Assembly: GCA_900770165.1 (NCBI GenBank)
Contig: CAAGJJ010000045.1
Coordinates: forward strand, 1-56,848
Direction of reading: 5' to 3'
DNA: 56,848 bases
Origin: Clostridia bacterium
Lineage (GTDB): Bacteria > Bacillota > Clostridia > Oscillospirales > Acutalibacteraceae
The position numbers and the translations under genes were made by a program. Of the stretch, positions 43,630 through 53,159 are shown piece after piece. Every line of letters starts with the position of its first letter. The stretch's first letter is position 1. The notes beneath the pieces are model-generated. The model did no database searches. It was not told the origin of the DNA and saw only the letters and a program-made list of their open reading frames with translations.

Positions 43630-44748
43630 TTATAATATTATTTCTGCAATTAATTCATTAGATACCAAAAATCCTTTTCGTGTTAATTCTATAGAATTAT
43701 CTGTGCATATAATAAGCCCGGTATTTTTATATTTTAATGCCTTTGCATAATAAGATTCAGGAATATTACAAGAAAATTTTTTATTAAATTCTTTGTTTTC
43801 TAATCCTTTGTTGAGTCTTAGCCTTAGCATTGAGTATTCTGTTATATCACCACCTTGGCTATCATAGATTATTTTATTTTCGTTTATAAATGTGTTAATA
43901 GATTTTGGATAATAAAATCGTTTCTTGTTTATAAATGAATGTGCAGAAGGGCCAACACCTAAATATTCATCGCAATTCCAATATTTCAAGTTATGTTTGC
44001 TTTCCATATTTGAAATAGAAAAGTTTGATATTTCATATTGTTTATACCCGTATTTCTCAAGTGTTTCGCACGCAGTAAGGTATAAATGTACAGTGTCTTC
44101 TTCATTAGGCAGCTTAAGTGTAGATTTATAATTATAAAATGGTGTGCCAGGTTCTATTTTAAGCATATATGCAGATACATGAGATACATTGCTATTTTTA
44201 CAAAGTTCTATTGAAGCTTTTAAGCTTTTGTCTGTCTGAAGTGGTATGGCTATCATTAAATCGAGAGAAATATTATCAATACCAGCTTTTTGCGCTGATG
44301 ATATTAATATTTTAGCATCATTAGCGTTATGATTTCGTCCAAGTGTTTTTAGTTCATCTTTATTTGTAGATTGTAAACCAACAGACAATCTGTTAATTCC
44401 TATTGATTTTAAATAAGAAAAATCTAACAATTTTCCCTTTGTTGGATTAATTTCTATAGTAATTTCAGGGTTCTTTAATATAAAATATTTAGCAATAGTC
44501 TGTATTATTTTATTTAATCTTGTTTCTCCAATTAAACTTGGAGTTCCTCCACCGAAGTATATAGTATCTACTTCTTTTGTTATTTTTTTAGACCAATTTT
44601 TTATCGATAAACATACAGCATTTGTATATATATCCATTAAAGATTCATTATTAGCAACAGAGTAAAAATCGCAGTAGGGACATTTTTTTTCACAAAAAGG
44701 AATATGTATATAGATACCAATTGCAGAAACTTTCTTTTTAGTTTCCAT
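43630..44748 (-). CDS. hemW: Radical SAM protein HemW (HemN-like)
   Basis: A 372-residue protein with the radical SAM cluster motif CEKKCPYC (C19, C23, C26) inside the HemW N-terminus IGIYIHIPFC. It also shows YFGGGTPSL, EINPTKGKL, INRLSVGLQSTNKDELKTLG and GVGPSAHSF, the usual HemW blocks. HemW is a heme chaperone-like relative of coproporphyrinogen dehydrogenase; at about 370 residues it lacks the N-terminal extension of HemN. ATG behind AAGGAT. Convergent with the LexA-like gene (10-bp gap) and divergent from prmA. Confidence 0.92.
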   Translation of the reverse strand: METKKKVSAIGIYIHIPFCEKKCPYCDFYSVANNESLMDIYTNAVCLSIKNWSKKITKEVDTIYFGGGTPSLIGETRLNKIIQTIAKYFILKNPEITIEINPTKGKLLDFSYLKSIGINRLSVGLQSTNKDELKTLGRNHNANDAKILISSAQKAGIDNISLDLMIAIPLQTDKSLKASIELCKNSNVSHVSAYMLKIEPGTPFYNYKSTLKLPNEEDTVHLYLTACETLEKYGYKQYEISNFSISNMESKHNLKYWNCDEYLGVGPSAHSFINKKRFYYPKSINTFINENKIIYDSQGGDITEYSMLRLRLNKGLENKEFNKKFSCNIPESYYAKALKYKNTGLIICTDNSIELTRKGFLVSNELIAEIIL

Positions 44749-44819
44749 CCCGTTATCCTTCTTTCTAAATTTTATAACATTATAATGCTACAATATGATA
44801 TTTAATTTGTAAACAATTT

Positions 44820-44848
44820 TTGCTTAATTTTGCAAAATATATTATAAT
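44820..44848 (+). promoter_or_regulatory. Promoter of the prmA-ABC exporter operon
   Basis: TTGCTT (44820-44825) and a perfect TATAAT (44843-44848) are 17 bp apart, about 38 bp upstream of the TTG start. Confidence 0.6.
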
Positions 44849-44885
44849 AAGGCAAATAATTGAACTAAATTAAGGAGTGTTTAAT

Positions 44886-45803
44886 TTGGATTGGACTGAA
44901 ATAATAATAAAGATAGATTCTAAAGATATTGAAAAAGCTGAAGCAATTGCACATATGGCAGTACCATACGGAATATATGTTGAAGATTATTCAAATATGG
45001 AAAACGAAATTTTTGAGATCGCAAAAATAGATATAATAGATGATAAATTGTTGAAAAAAGATAGATCTAAAGCATTAATTCATTTATATATAAGCCCAGA
45101 GGATAATCCTACTGAAGCAATATCATTTTTAAAAGAAAGATATAATTCTTCTGGTATAAAATTTGAAATAACAAGTGACAGTTGTGTTATTGAAGATTGG
45201 CTTAATAATTGGAAAAAATATTTTAAACCAACACCTATAGGGAATAATATATTAATTAGACCGATTTGGGAAGAAAATTATGAGCCGCACGGAAGAACAG
45301 TCATAAATTTGGAGCCTGGTTTAGCGTTTGGAACAGGGTTACATGAAACTACAAGACTTTGCCTTGAACTTTTAGAAAAATATGTAAAGCATGATATGAC
45401 TGTATTAGATGTAGGTTGTGGAAGTGGCATATTATCTGTAGCATCGCTGCTATTAGGGGCTAAAAGTGCTTGTGGAATAGATATAGATGAAATGGCTGTT
45501 AAAACAGCAGAAAAAAATGCAAAGCTAAATTCAGTTTCTGAAAAATTTAATGCTGTATGTGGAGATCTTACTGAAAAAGTATCTGGACGATACGATATTA
45601 TTACAGCGAATATAGTTGCCGATGTTATAATAAAATTGACCGATAATATAGAAAGTTATATGAATCGTGAGACTATATATATTATGAGTGGAATAATTGA
45701 CTTGAGAGAAAATGATGTAAAAACAAAATTAGAAAATAAATTTAAAATTATAGAAGAAAGAACAGAAGGGGGATGGATTGCTTTAGTAGCTAAATTAAAG
45801 TGA
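44886..45803 (+). CDS. prmA: Ribosomal protein L11 methyltransferase PrmA
   Basis: About 305 residues. The N-terminal substrate domain (DWTEIIIKI ... YGIYVEDYSN) and the DWLNNWKKYFKP linker are typical. The SAM domain shows LEPGLAFGTGLHETTRLCLE, motif I VLDVGCGSGILSVASLLLGA, GIDIDEMAVKTAEKNAKLN and TANIVADVI. It trimethylates ribosomal protein L11. I choose TTG 44886 because AAGGAG ends 8 bp upstream and overlaps the in-frame GTG at 44877. The ABC exporter pair begins 38 bp later. Confidence 0.93.
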   Translation: MDWTEIIIKIDSKDIEKAEAIAHMAVPYGIYVEDYSNMENEIFEIAKIDIIDDKLLKKDRSKALIHLYISPEDNPTEAISFLKERYNSSGIKFEITSDSCVIEDWLNNWKKYFKPTPIGNNILIRPIWEENYEPHGRTVINLEPGLAFGTGLHETTRLCLELLEKYVKHDMTVLDVGCGSGILSVASLLLGAKSACGIDIDEMAVKTAEKNAKLNSVSEKFNAVCGDLTEKVSGRYDIITANIVADVIIKLTDNIESYMNRETIYIMSGIIDLRENDVKTKLENKFKIIEERTEGGWIALVAKLK

Positions 45804-45840
45804 GTATTCTAAAAAATTTTTAGAAAGAGGTTTAGAATAT

Positions 45841-48072
45841 ATGAGGAAACTAGCAAAATATATAAAACCGTATATACTAACTGTATCGATTTGTTTTATA
45901 ATACTATTTGTAGAAGCGATGTGTGAACTTAATCTTCCTAATTTAATGTCTAATATAGTTAATGTTGGAATTCAAAATAGTGGAATAGAGAATTCTGCTC
46001 CAGAAGCTATAAGTAAAAATGGGTTTCAATTAATGACAGGCTTTATGAATCAGTCTGAAAAAGATCTAGTTAATGCAAATTATATTTCAGTTAAAACTGG
46101 GGGATTATCTGTTGATTATGATGAGTATTTATCTAAGTATCCTATTTTGGCAACAGAGGACATTTATGTATTAAAGCAAAATAAAGGTACTAGTATAAAA
46201 AAACTCAATAGTTGTTTTGACAATGCTTCTATGACTATGATATTAGCTCTAAAACAAATTTCAGATAAAAATGTTACGGCTGATGAAGCTAGCAAAGATA
46301 TCTCAAAAATAAATTTTGATAACCTTTATAAAATAATACCTGTTCTTGAAAGTATATCTGATTCTCAGATAAATGATTTAAGAAATGATGCAAAATCTAT
46401 TGATGATTCAATAGTTACCCAGTCGGCAACAATGCTTACTAAACAATTTTATAAAGAAGTTGGAATAGACTTGTTTTCTATACAAAGCAAGTATATTTTT
46501 AGAATTGGTTTGTATATGATAATAATGACATTTTTAAGTGCAGGAGCAGCAATAACAGTTTCCTTCTTTGCTTCCAGAATAGCTGCAGGGGTGGCAAAGA
46601 CTCTTAGACGAGATGTATTTAAAAAAGTTGAGAGTTTTTCTAATTCTGAATTTGATAAATTTTCTACTGCGTCTCTTATAACTAGAACCACAAATGACGT
46701 AACGCAAATTCAAACAGTTTTGGTGTTTGCAGTTAGAATGATCTGTTATGCACCAATAATGGCTATTGGTGCAACTATAATGGCAGCTGGAAAGAGTACT
46801 TCAATGAGCTGGATAATATTTTTGGGAGCTATAGTATTAATTTGTTTGATATCTGTGATATATGCTATTGCAATGCCAAAATTTAAATTAGTTCAAAAAC
46901 TTGTAGATAAAATTAATCTTATAATAAGAGAAAATTTAAGCGGAATGATGGTTATTAGGGCATTTGGAACTCAGAAATTTGAAGAAAATAGATTTGAAAA
47001 AGCCAATGATGATCTAACCAAGGTAAATTTATTTGTTAACCGTGTTACTGTGTTTATGATGCCTGCTATGATGTTCATAATGAACTCTATAAATTTATTG
47101 GTGGTTTGGAATGGCGCACATCAAATTGCTGAATCAAATATGCAAGTTGGAGATATGATGGCATTTATGCAATATGCTATTCAAGTTATAATGTCATTCT
47201 TAATGATATCGATTATGTTTATTTTAATACCTAGAGCATCTGTATCTGCTGAAAGGGTAGATGAAGTTCTTGAAACTGAACCGATTATTAAAGATAAAAG
47301 TAACCCTATAAAGCTAGATGATGAACACTCTGGGACTATTGAATTTAAAAATGTTTCATTTAAATATTCCGATGATGCAGAATATGTCCTTAAAGATATT
47401 AATTTTATTTCTAAACCTGGTGAAACAACTGCTTTTATAGGATCTACAGGTTCAGGAAAGTCAACGCTTGTAAATTTAATACCAAGGTTTTATGATGTTA
47501 CAGATGGCGAAATTTTAATTGATGGTGTAGATATTAGAGATATTTCACAACATGATTTACGTGAAAATATTGGCTACGTACCTCAAAAGGGAATACTGTT
47601 TTCTGGGGATATTAAGTCCAATCTAAGATATGGTGATAAAGACGCAACTGATGAAGATATAAGAAAAGCTGCCGATATTGCCCAGGCAACAGACTTTATA
47701 GAGTCAACTGAAGGTGGATTTGATAATTCGATATCTCAGGGAGGCACAAATGTGTCTGGAGGTCAAAAACAAAGACTTTCAATAGCTAGAGCATTAGTAA
47801 AAAAAGCAAAAGTATATATTTTTGACGATAGTTTTTCTGCACTTGACTTTAAAACAGATGCTATGTTGAGAAAAGCATTAAAAGAATATACTACAAATTC
47901 AACGGTACTAATAGTTGCTCAACGTGTAAGCACTATAATGGGTGCTGATCAAATTATTGTACTTGACAAAGGGCATATGGTTGGTAAGGGCACACATGAA
48001 GAACTTCTAAAAACTTGCGAAACATATAAGGAAATAGCGACATCTCAGCTTTCAAAGGAGGAATTATCATGA
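45841..48072 (+). CDS. Heterodimeric ABC exporter subunit with degenerate catalytic site
   Basis: A 743-residue TM-NBD half-transporter. TM1 is at about 14-33, followed by an unusually long extracellular loop of about 165 residues before TM2, then TM2-TM6 and an NBD: Walker A GSTGSGKST, Q-loop GYVPQKGI, signature VSGGQKQRLS, Walker B VYIFDDSFSALD. The catalytic Glu after Walker B is Asp and the H-loop His is Gln (IVAQRV). These changes mark the non-hydrolysing site of heterodimeric exporters of the BmrC/TM287 type. The stop overlaps the next start by 4 bp (ATGA). Likely a multidrug or peptide exporter; substrate unknown. Confidence 0.87.
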   Translation: MRKLAKYIKPYILTVSICFIILFVEAMCELNLPNLMSNIVNVGIQNSGIENSAPEAISKNGFQLMTGFMNQSEKDLVNANYISVKTGGLSVDYDEYLSKYPILATEDIYVLKQNKGTSIKKLNSCFDNASMTMILALKQISDKNVTADEASKDISKINFDNLYKIIPVLESISDSQINDLRNDAKSIDDSIVTQSATMLTKQFYKEVGIDLFSIQSKYIFRIGLYMIIMTFLSAGAAITVSFFASRIAAGVAKTLRRDVFKKVESFSNSEFDKFSTASLITRTTNDVTQIQTVLVFAVRMICYAPIMAIGATIMAAGKSTSMSWIIFLGAIVLICLISVIYAIAMPKFKLVQKLVDKINLIIRENLSGMMVIRAFGTQKFEENRFEKANDDLTKVNLFVNRVTVFMMPAMMFIMNSINLLVVWNGAHQIAESNMQVGDMMAFMQYAIQVIMSFLMISIMFILIPRASVSAERVDEVLETEPIIKDKSNPIKLDDEHSGTIEFKNVSFKYSDDAEYVLKDINFISKPGETTAFIGSTGSGKSTLVNLIPRFYDVTDGEILIDGVDIRDISQHDLRENIGYVPQKGILFSGDIKSNLRYGDKDATDEDIRKAADIAQATDFIESTEGGFDNSISQGGTNVSGGQKQRLSIARALVKKAKVYIFDDSFSALDFKTDAMLRKALKEYTTNSTVLIVAQRVSTIMGADQIIVLDKGHMVGKGTHEELLKTCETYKEIATSQLSKEELS

Positions 48073-49964
48073 ACAGTTCAGTAAATACCTCCCAAAAAGG
48101 ATCGGTTAAGAAGGGGGCTATTGGTGGAGGAAAAGTGAATTCTGTCCCTGGTGTAGAGAAAGCAAAAGATTTTAACGGTACTTTAAAAAAATTATTAAAG
48201 TATCTTGGTCAATATAAAATAAGTTTAATTATAGTAATATTATTTGCAATTCTTTCAACTGTTTTTACTATTGTGGGACCTAAAATTTTAGGTCAAGCGA
48301 CCACTGAAATTTATAATGGTATTATGGGAAAAATTGCTGGTACAGGTTCAGGAATAGATTTTAATGCAATAGGCAGAATAATGCTATTTTTAATAGCGAT
48401 TTATAGCTTAAGTTTCGCTTTTGCATATATCCAAGGTTTTGTTATGACGTCTGTTTCGATGAAGCTCACTTATAGATTAAGAAATGATATAGCAAGAAAG
48501 ATTAACCGTATGCCGCTCAATTATTTTGATACAACAAATCATGGTGAGATTTTATCGAGAGTTACAAATGATATAGACACTTTAAATCAGAATTTAAACC
48601 AAAGTGCTACGCAGCTTATAACATCAATTACAACTATAATTGGTATAGCTGTTATGATGCTTACAATTAGTTGGCAGCTAACTTTAGTTTCTGCTTGCAT
48701 TATTCCAATATCTTTATTCTTTATAATGATTGTAGTGAAGAAATCACAAAAATATTTTGCTGGGCAACAGGAATATCTCGGAAATTTAAACGGACATGTC
48801 GAAGAGATGTATAGCGGACATAATGTAATGAAAGCTTTTAATGGAGAAGAAGCATCAGTTGAAACATTTAATGGTTATAATAGTAAGCTATATATTTCAG
48901 CATGGAAGTCGCAGTTTTTTTCGGGGTTAATGATGCCAATTATTAATTTTGTTTCTAATGCTGGCTATGTTGCAGTGTGTATTTTGGGAGGTTATCTTGT
49001 AACTAAAAACGGTTTACCTGTTGGTGATATACAGGCATTTATACAGTATGTAAGGCAGTTTACACAGCCAATTGTTCAAGTATCAAATGTTTCTAATATT
49101 TTGCAGCAAACAATGGCATCTGCAGAAAGAGTTTTTGAGTTTTTAGAGGAAAAGGAAGAAATACCAGAAGATGAAAATCCAGTTGGTATAAGAAAACTTG
49201 GCGATCCAACGGATAATCCTAAACTAATTGATATAAATGGAAGTGTGCAGTTTGCACATGTTAAGTTCGGGTATGCTCCAAATAAAATTATAATAAATGA
49301 TTTTTCAGCCAATATTTTACCTGGGCAGAAAGTTGCCATTGTTGGACCAACAGGGGCAGGAAAGACCACTATGGTAAAGCTGTTGTTGAGGTTTTACGAT
49401 GTAAATGAAGGAGCAATTTTGGTTGATGGATATAATATAAAGCATTTTACAAGAAATGATTTAAGATCACAGTTTGGTATGGTATTACAAGAAACATGGT
49501 TATATAATGGGAGTATTAAAGATAATATAAGATACGGCAAGTTAGATGCTACAGATGATGAAGTTATAGAAGCGGCAAAAGCAGCACAAGTAGATTTCTT
49601 TGTTAGAACTCTACCAGGCGGTTATGATATGATTCTTAATGAGGAAGCAAGTAATGTATCTCAAGGGCAAAAACAGCTTTTAACTATTGCAAGAGCTATT
49701 TTAGCGGACCCTAAAATATTAATATTAGATGAAGCTACCAGTTCTGTTGATACAAGAACAGAATTGTTAATACAAAAGGCTATGGATAATTTAATGAAAG
49801 ATAGGACCAGCTTTGTAATAGCACACAGGCTAAGTACTATTAGAGATGCAGATTTGATTCTTGTTATGAACAAAGGAGATATTGTAGAGCAAGGAAATCA
49901 TAAAGAATTAATGAAGAAGAATGGCTTTTATGCTAATTTGTATAATAGTCAATTTGAACAATAA
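48069..49964 (+). CDS. Heterodimeric ABC exporter subunit with catalytic ATPase site
   Basis: A 631-residue TM-NBD half-transporter with a Gly/Lys-rich N-terminal extension of about 40 residues, six TM helices, and an NBD: Walker A GPTGAGKTT, Q-loop MVLQETW, signature VSQGQKQ, Walker B ILILDEATSSVD with catalytic Glu, and H-loop VIAHRLSTI. The non-canonical signature faces the degenerate site of the partner, while its own Walker motifs pair with the canonical VSGGQ of the partner. So one consensus and one degenerate ATP site are expected. ATG behind AAAGGAGG; translationally coupled to the first subunit. Confidence 0.88.
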   Translation: MNSSVNTSQKGSVKKGAIGGGKVNSVPGVEKAKDFNGTLKKLLKYLGQYKISLIIVILFAILSTVFTIVGPKILGQATTEIYNGIMGKIAGTGSGIDFNAIGRIMLFLIAIYSLSFAFAYIQGFVMTSVSMKLTYRLRNDIARKINRMPLNYFDTTNHGEILSRVTNDIDTLNQNLNQSATQLITSITTIIGIAVMMLTISWQLTLVSACIIPISLFFIMIVVKKSQKYFAGQQEYLGNLNGHVEEMYSGHNVMKAFNGEEASVETFNGYNSKLYISAWKSQFFSGLMMPIINFVSNAGYVAVCILGGYLVTKNGLPVGDIQAFIQYVRQFTQPIVQVSNVSNILQQTMASAERVFEFLEEKEEIPEDENPVGIRKLGDPTDNPKLIDINGSVQFAHVKFGYAPNKIIINDFSANILPGQKVAIVGPTGAGKTTMVKLLLRFYDVNEGAILVDGYNIKHFTRNDLRSQFGMVLQETWLYNGSIKDNIRYGKLDATDDEVIEAAKAAQVDFFVRTLPGGYDMILNEEASNVSQGQKQLLTIARAILADPKILILDEATSSVDTRTELLIQKAMDNLMKDRTSFVIAHRLSTIRDADLILVMNKGDIVEQGNHKELMKKNGFYANLYNSQFEQ

Positions 49965-49976
49965 TAAAAAACAATT

Positions 49977-50013
49977 AAAAGCACACCATCTAAATTTTAG
50001 ATGGTGTGCTTTA
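49977..50013. terminator. Bidirectional terminator after the ABC exporter operon
   Basis: Stem AAAAGCACACCATCTAAA / TTTTAGATGGTGTGCTTT lies between convergent genes with A and T runs on both sides. Confidence 0.9.
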
Positions 50014-50027
50014 ATGTTAAAATTAAT

Positions 50028-50732
50028 TTAAAGTATTGTCATTTTAGGAAACAATGCACTCATAAATTCATCTGGATAATGTTTATCTAAGAATACTTCA
50101 AATGAATTGTTAGGTTCAACATTGTAATTTCTGTTAACACATCTTAATATAGCAAAACCGGTTAAAGCCATATCTATTACAAGAAATACAAAAATTATCC
50201 ATGTTAAGGGAATCCCCACTTTGTTTGGAATTTTTTTAATAGTCCTGCTAATAAAAGGGTATATATGTTTAATAAATAATAAGCCTAAAACTCCCCAGCA
50301 CATAGCGAAGAAAAGATTTGTTCTTCCATCTATGTTTAAAGGCGAATTACTATATTCCCAGTAAGAAACTCCAAATACATATTCTTCAAAAAGTGAGCAA
50401 ACTATTTCAAAAGAAGCCCCTATAACTGCAGTAAGTAGAAATATTATAAAGCTATTTAAATGCCTTATTTTATATAATAAAACGGTAAAGATAACAGCGC
50501 CAAATCCATATATTGGCTTGAATGGCCCACAAATTAACCCGGATCTATTTTCTAAATGCCCTACAGTAGCAATACAAAAAAGAGATTCAACAATGAAACC
50601 AAGTATAGCACCAATAGTAAAGATCCATACAAGTTTGTAAAAATTTATTCCTTTTGCAAACGATTCTGTGTTAACAAACATTGTTTCGACATTTACATTA
50701 TTAACGTTAATCTTTTTATTATTAATTATCAT
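50028..50732 (-). CDS. CmpB-family (putative ABC transporter type IV) membrane protein
   Basis: A 234-residue multispanning protein. FTIGAILGFIVESLFC, RSGLICGPFKPIYGFGAV, GASFEIVCSLFEEYVFGV and YWEYSNSPLNIDGRTNLFF are the signature of the CmpB family (PF06541), a clostridial membrane protein group annotated as putative ABC permease with no proven substrate. About six TM helices are visible and no ATPase is attached. ATG behind AAGGAT, 35 bp after the UbiB-like gene, so both may be on one transcript. Confidence 0.75.
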   Translation of the reverse strand: MIINNKKINVNNVNVETMFVNTESFAKGINFYKLVWIFTIGAILGFIVESLFCIATVGHLENRSGLICGPFKPIYGFGAVIFTVLLYKIRHLNSFIIFLLTAVIGASFEIVCSLFEEYVFGVSYWEYSNSPLNIDGRTNLFFAMCWGVLGLLFIKHIYPFISRTIKKIPNKVGIPLTWIIFVFLVIDMALTGFAILRCVNRNYNVEPNNSFEVFLDKHYPDEFMSALFPKMTIL

Positions 50733-50767
50733 AATAAATCCTTATTTAATTTATTTTTTAAAATTAC

Positions 50768-52657
50768 CTACTTCCTTAAAATCCTTATAATTAACCATAC
50801 AAATGAGAAAATCGATATAGCAAAAAATAAAATTGCAATAACTGGAAGACCATATATTGTAAATATAGGTTTATCGAGCGATAAAACAAAACATGACCCT
50901 ATAAAGAAGCATATAGAGATTAAACAAATTATAACATTATTTGTTAGCTTGTTAATAGATTTAATTGATAAATCATCCATTTTAAATTTGAATTCTAATT
51001 TTGTATTGTTAGAGCTAGAATTATCGTGTTCAGATTTCTTTACTATATGAATAGGAGAAGGATGTTCTTCACTCTTAGCATCAACTACCTTAACATCTTG
51101 CTCTAATTTTTTGCTTCTTTCTAAACTTTCTTTAATAGCTTGTTCTAAATCTTTATTATGATCTACAATATTATCTTCACTATTTGACTTTTGTTGTGAA
51201 TTTTCTAAGTTAGCTTTTTTTAAGCTTTCTAATTTTAGCGGATCTTCAATTAAAGGCATGTTAAGGTTATGATCAAGCTCATTTAATTCTTCGTTGGCAT
51301 TTTCTTTCGTTAAAAGTGAGTTTATTATGTTTTCGTTTTTATTTTGTGTATTGGTTATTTCTGTAATAATATCGCTATAGTTATTAGGCACCTTTTCCTC
51401 TTGCTTAGATATTGGTTCTTGTGAAACTGGAAATACTGTGTTTTTTATTGCATCTATCAATTTTGTATTAGGATCTAATCTTTCAATAATATTTTCAATA
51501 GATATCAATCCTGAAAGCAAATGTGAATATGATTCTGGTAAGTATATGTCTAGTTTATTTAGCAATGCTACTATAGCTCTAATTATATTTGTAACGGGTA
51601 GTGACTGTGACTTATAGTTAAGTATTGATGGTGAGGTTAAAATTTGGCTTAGCTCAATTTTAAGGTTATCTAAGTTTTTCGAAATGTCATTTGTGTTAAT
51701 TGACATTATTATATTGCTAATTTGATCAACATCTTTTGAACTTATGGCTTTAATTATATTTTTTAATGCTTCTAGATCGTATGATGAAAGTTCACTCATC
51801 AAAGTAAAGTTAGTCCAAGCTAGATTACTTTTATAGAATAATATATTTTGAGGGTTAGGATAAGCTTGAAAAAATCCATCAGTGAAAATTTGTTTTACAT
51901 AATTTTCAGACAATATTTTACTTATTTCAGACAACTGATAACCATTAGCAATTAATTCTTCATTATTACCCAGCGTTATTCCTGGTATATATTCCATAAC
52001 TAAAATATTAGAGGTATTATATTTGTTATTTACTTTTGGTGCTATAATATTTTTTTCACCTGAGTTCAATTTGTAAAATCTTGTTGCGTTATCTGCTTCA
52101 ACAAAAAAATTGAGCTCTTTTTGTGCAATATTCCAAAGTTCATCAAAAATCATATTTAGGTCAATAGTGTCAGACGGAGAAGGACCAATTCTTAAAACTT
52201 CTAGAGCCTTTTTTATTAAATCTGTGTCTTCAGAAATATAATTTTTCAACTTAGGATCTTGTATTTTTACAATAACTTGAGGCCCATCTTTGAGGACCGC
52301 TTTGTGACATTGAAAAAGAGGTGATTGATATGTTGGATTTTTTGAAAAATCGGTGAATACGTCATCCATAGATGCTCCATATTCATTTTCTATTATACCT
52401 TCTATTCTGTCGTAATTGATTGAACTTTTGTTAGGGGTTGAGCTGTATAGTTCATCGTAATAGTCTTTTGGAAGTATATCATTGTGTTCAGCCAAAATTC
52501 TTCCTAATTCGACAAATTGAGGACCAAGAGCTAATAAAATAGCTTTTAGCTTTTGTGGAGTGAGAGGTTTAGTAACCTCATTAGCCATTAATATTTCTAA
52601 AATTTCTTTTAACCTTTTTTTAATTTCTTGAGTATTTGCTAACTTGTTTACTTGCAC
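50768..52657 (-). CDS. UbiB/ABC1-family pseudokinase with C-terminal TM helices
   Basis: About 629 residues (numbering from GTG 52657). The first about 300 follow the ABC1/ADCK order: ALGPQFVELGRIL, SPLFQCHKAVL, VIVKIQDPKL, EADNATRF, ILVMEYIPGI, GFFQAYPNPQNIL and LAWTNFTLM. Key residues are lost. KxGQ reads ELGR (50-53), HxDPHPGN reads QAYPNPQN with the catalytic Asp as Tyr, and DFG reads TNF. The VAVK-type lysine (K131) stays. A long disordered linker and two C-terminal TM helices follow. No quinone genes are near. GTG 52657 is chosen because AGAAGGGATGG precedes it; ATG 52687 lacks a site. Confidence 0.82.
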   Translation of the reverse strand: MQVNKLANTQEIKKRLKEILEILMANEVTKPLTPQKLKAILLALGPQFVELGRILAEHNDILPKDYYDELYSSTPNKSSINYDRIEGIIENEYGASMDDVFTDFSKNPTYQSPLFQCHKAVLKDGPQVIVKIQDPKLKNYISEDTDLIKKALEVLRIGPSPSDTIDLNMIFDELWNIAQKELNFFVEADNATRFYKLNSGEKNIIAPKVNNKYNTSNILVMEYIPGITLGNNEELIANGYQLSEISKILSENYVKQIFTDGFFQAYPNPQNILFYKSNLAWTNFTLMSELSSYDLEALKNIIKAISSKDVDQISNIIMSINTNDISKNLDNLKIELSQILTSPSILNYKSQSLPVTNIIRAIVALLNKLDIYLPESYSHLLSGLISIENIIERLDPNTKLIDAIKNTVFPVSQEPISKQEEKVPNNYSDIITEITNTQNKNENIINSLLTKENANEELNELDHNLNMPLIEDPLKLESLKKANLENSQQKSNSEDNIVDHNKDLEQAIKESLERSKKLEQDVKVVDAKSEEHPSPIHIVKKSEHDNSSSNNTKLEFKFKMDDLSIKSINKLTNNVIICLISICFFIGSCFVLSLDKPIFTIYGLPVIAILFFAISIFSFVWLIIRILRK

Positions 52658-53159
52658 TATGACCATCCCTTCTGGTGTAATTTGCATAGTAAATATACCA
52701 AATTACATATTGAAATATATCATATTTATACATATTATTTTTATATTATTATAAAAATAACACATTACTTGCTATATTATAGTTCAAAATGTAATAAAAG
52801 TAAAGATATTTTATTGTGAGTATTTTTTCCTATTAATAGATTGTTAATGTGAATAATATATGTTAATATTATTAAGGGAAAATTAATAAATTTATTTATA
52901 GAATATTTATTTTTTTGTTACTAGTAACATGTAATGATAAAAATTCTTTTAAAATATAATATTGAAATTTATTAATATCCTTTGTAAAATTACGAAAATT
53001 AAGAAAGGAGGCACTTTAAAAGAAGTTAAAATTTATTTAAAAAAAAGCTTACAACATTTTAGCGTCAATGTTTTATAAATGCATTATTTAATTTTAAATT
53101 ATTTAGCAAAATTTTTAGAAGCGAATATGTTTTAAACATTTTATTAAGGACGTGATTAG
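52658..53159. other. 500-bp AT-rich intergenic region with 5' UTR of the surface protein gene
   Basis: No gene is seen. It contains a perfect 12-bp palindrome GTTACTAGTAAC at 52917-52928 and, at 53001-53011, AAGAAAGGAGG with no start codon in register after it. It separates divergent genes, so promoters for both must lie here; I cannot place them with confidence. Confidence 0.6.
53001..53011 (+). promoter_or_regulatory. Orphan Shine-Dalgarno, STAB-SD candidate
   Basis: AAGAAAGGAGG is a near-perfect anti-16S match about 150 nt upstream of the LRR protein start, followed by no usable start codon. Such non-translating sites at mRNA 5' ends (STAB-SD, known from cry3A in Bacillus) block 5'-exonuclease and stabilise the transcript. 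Confidence 0.35.
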
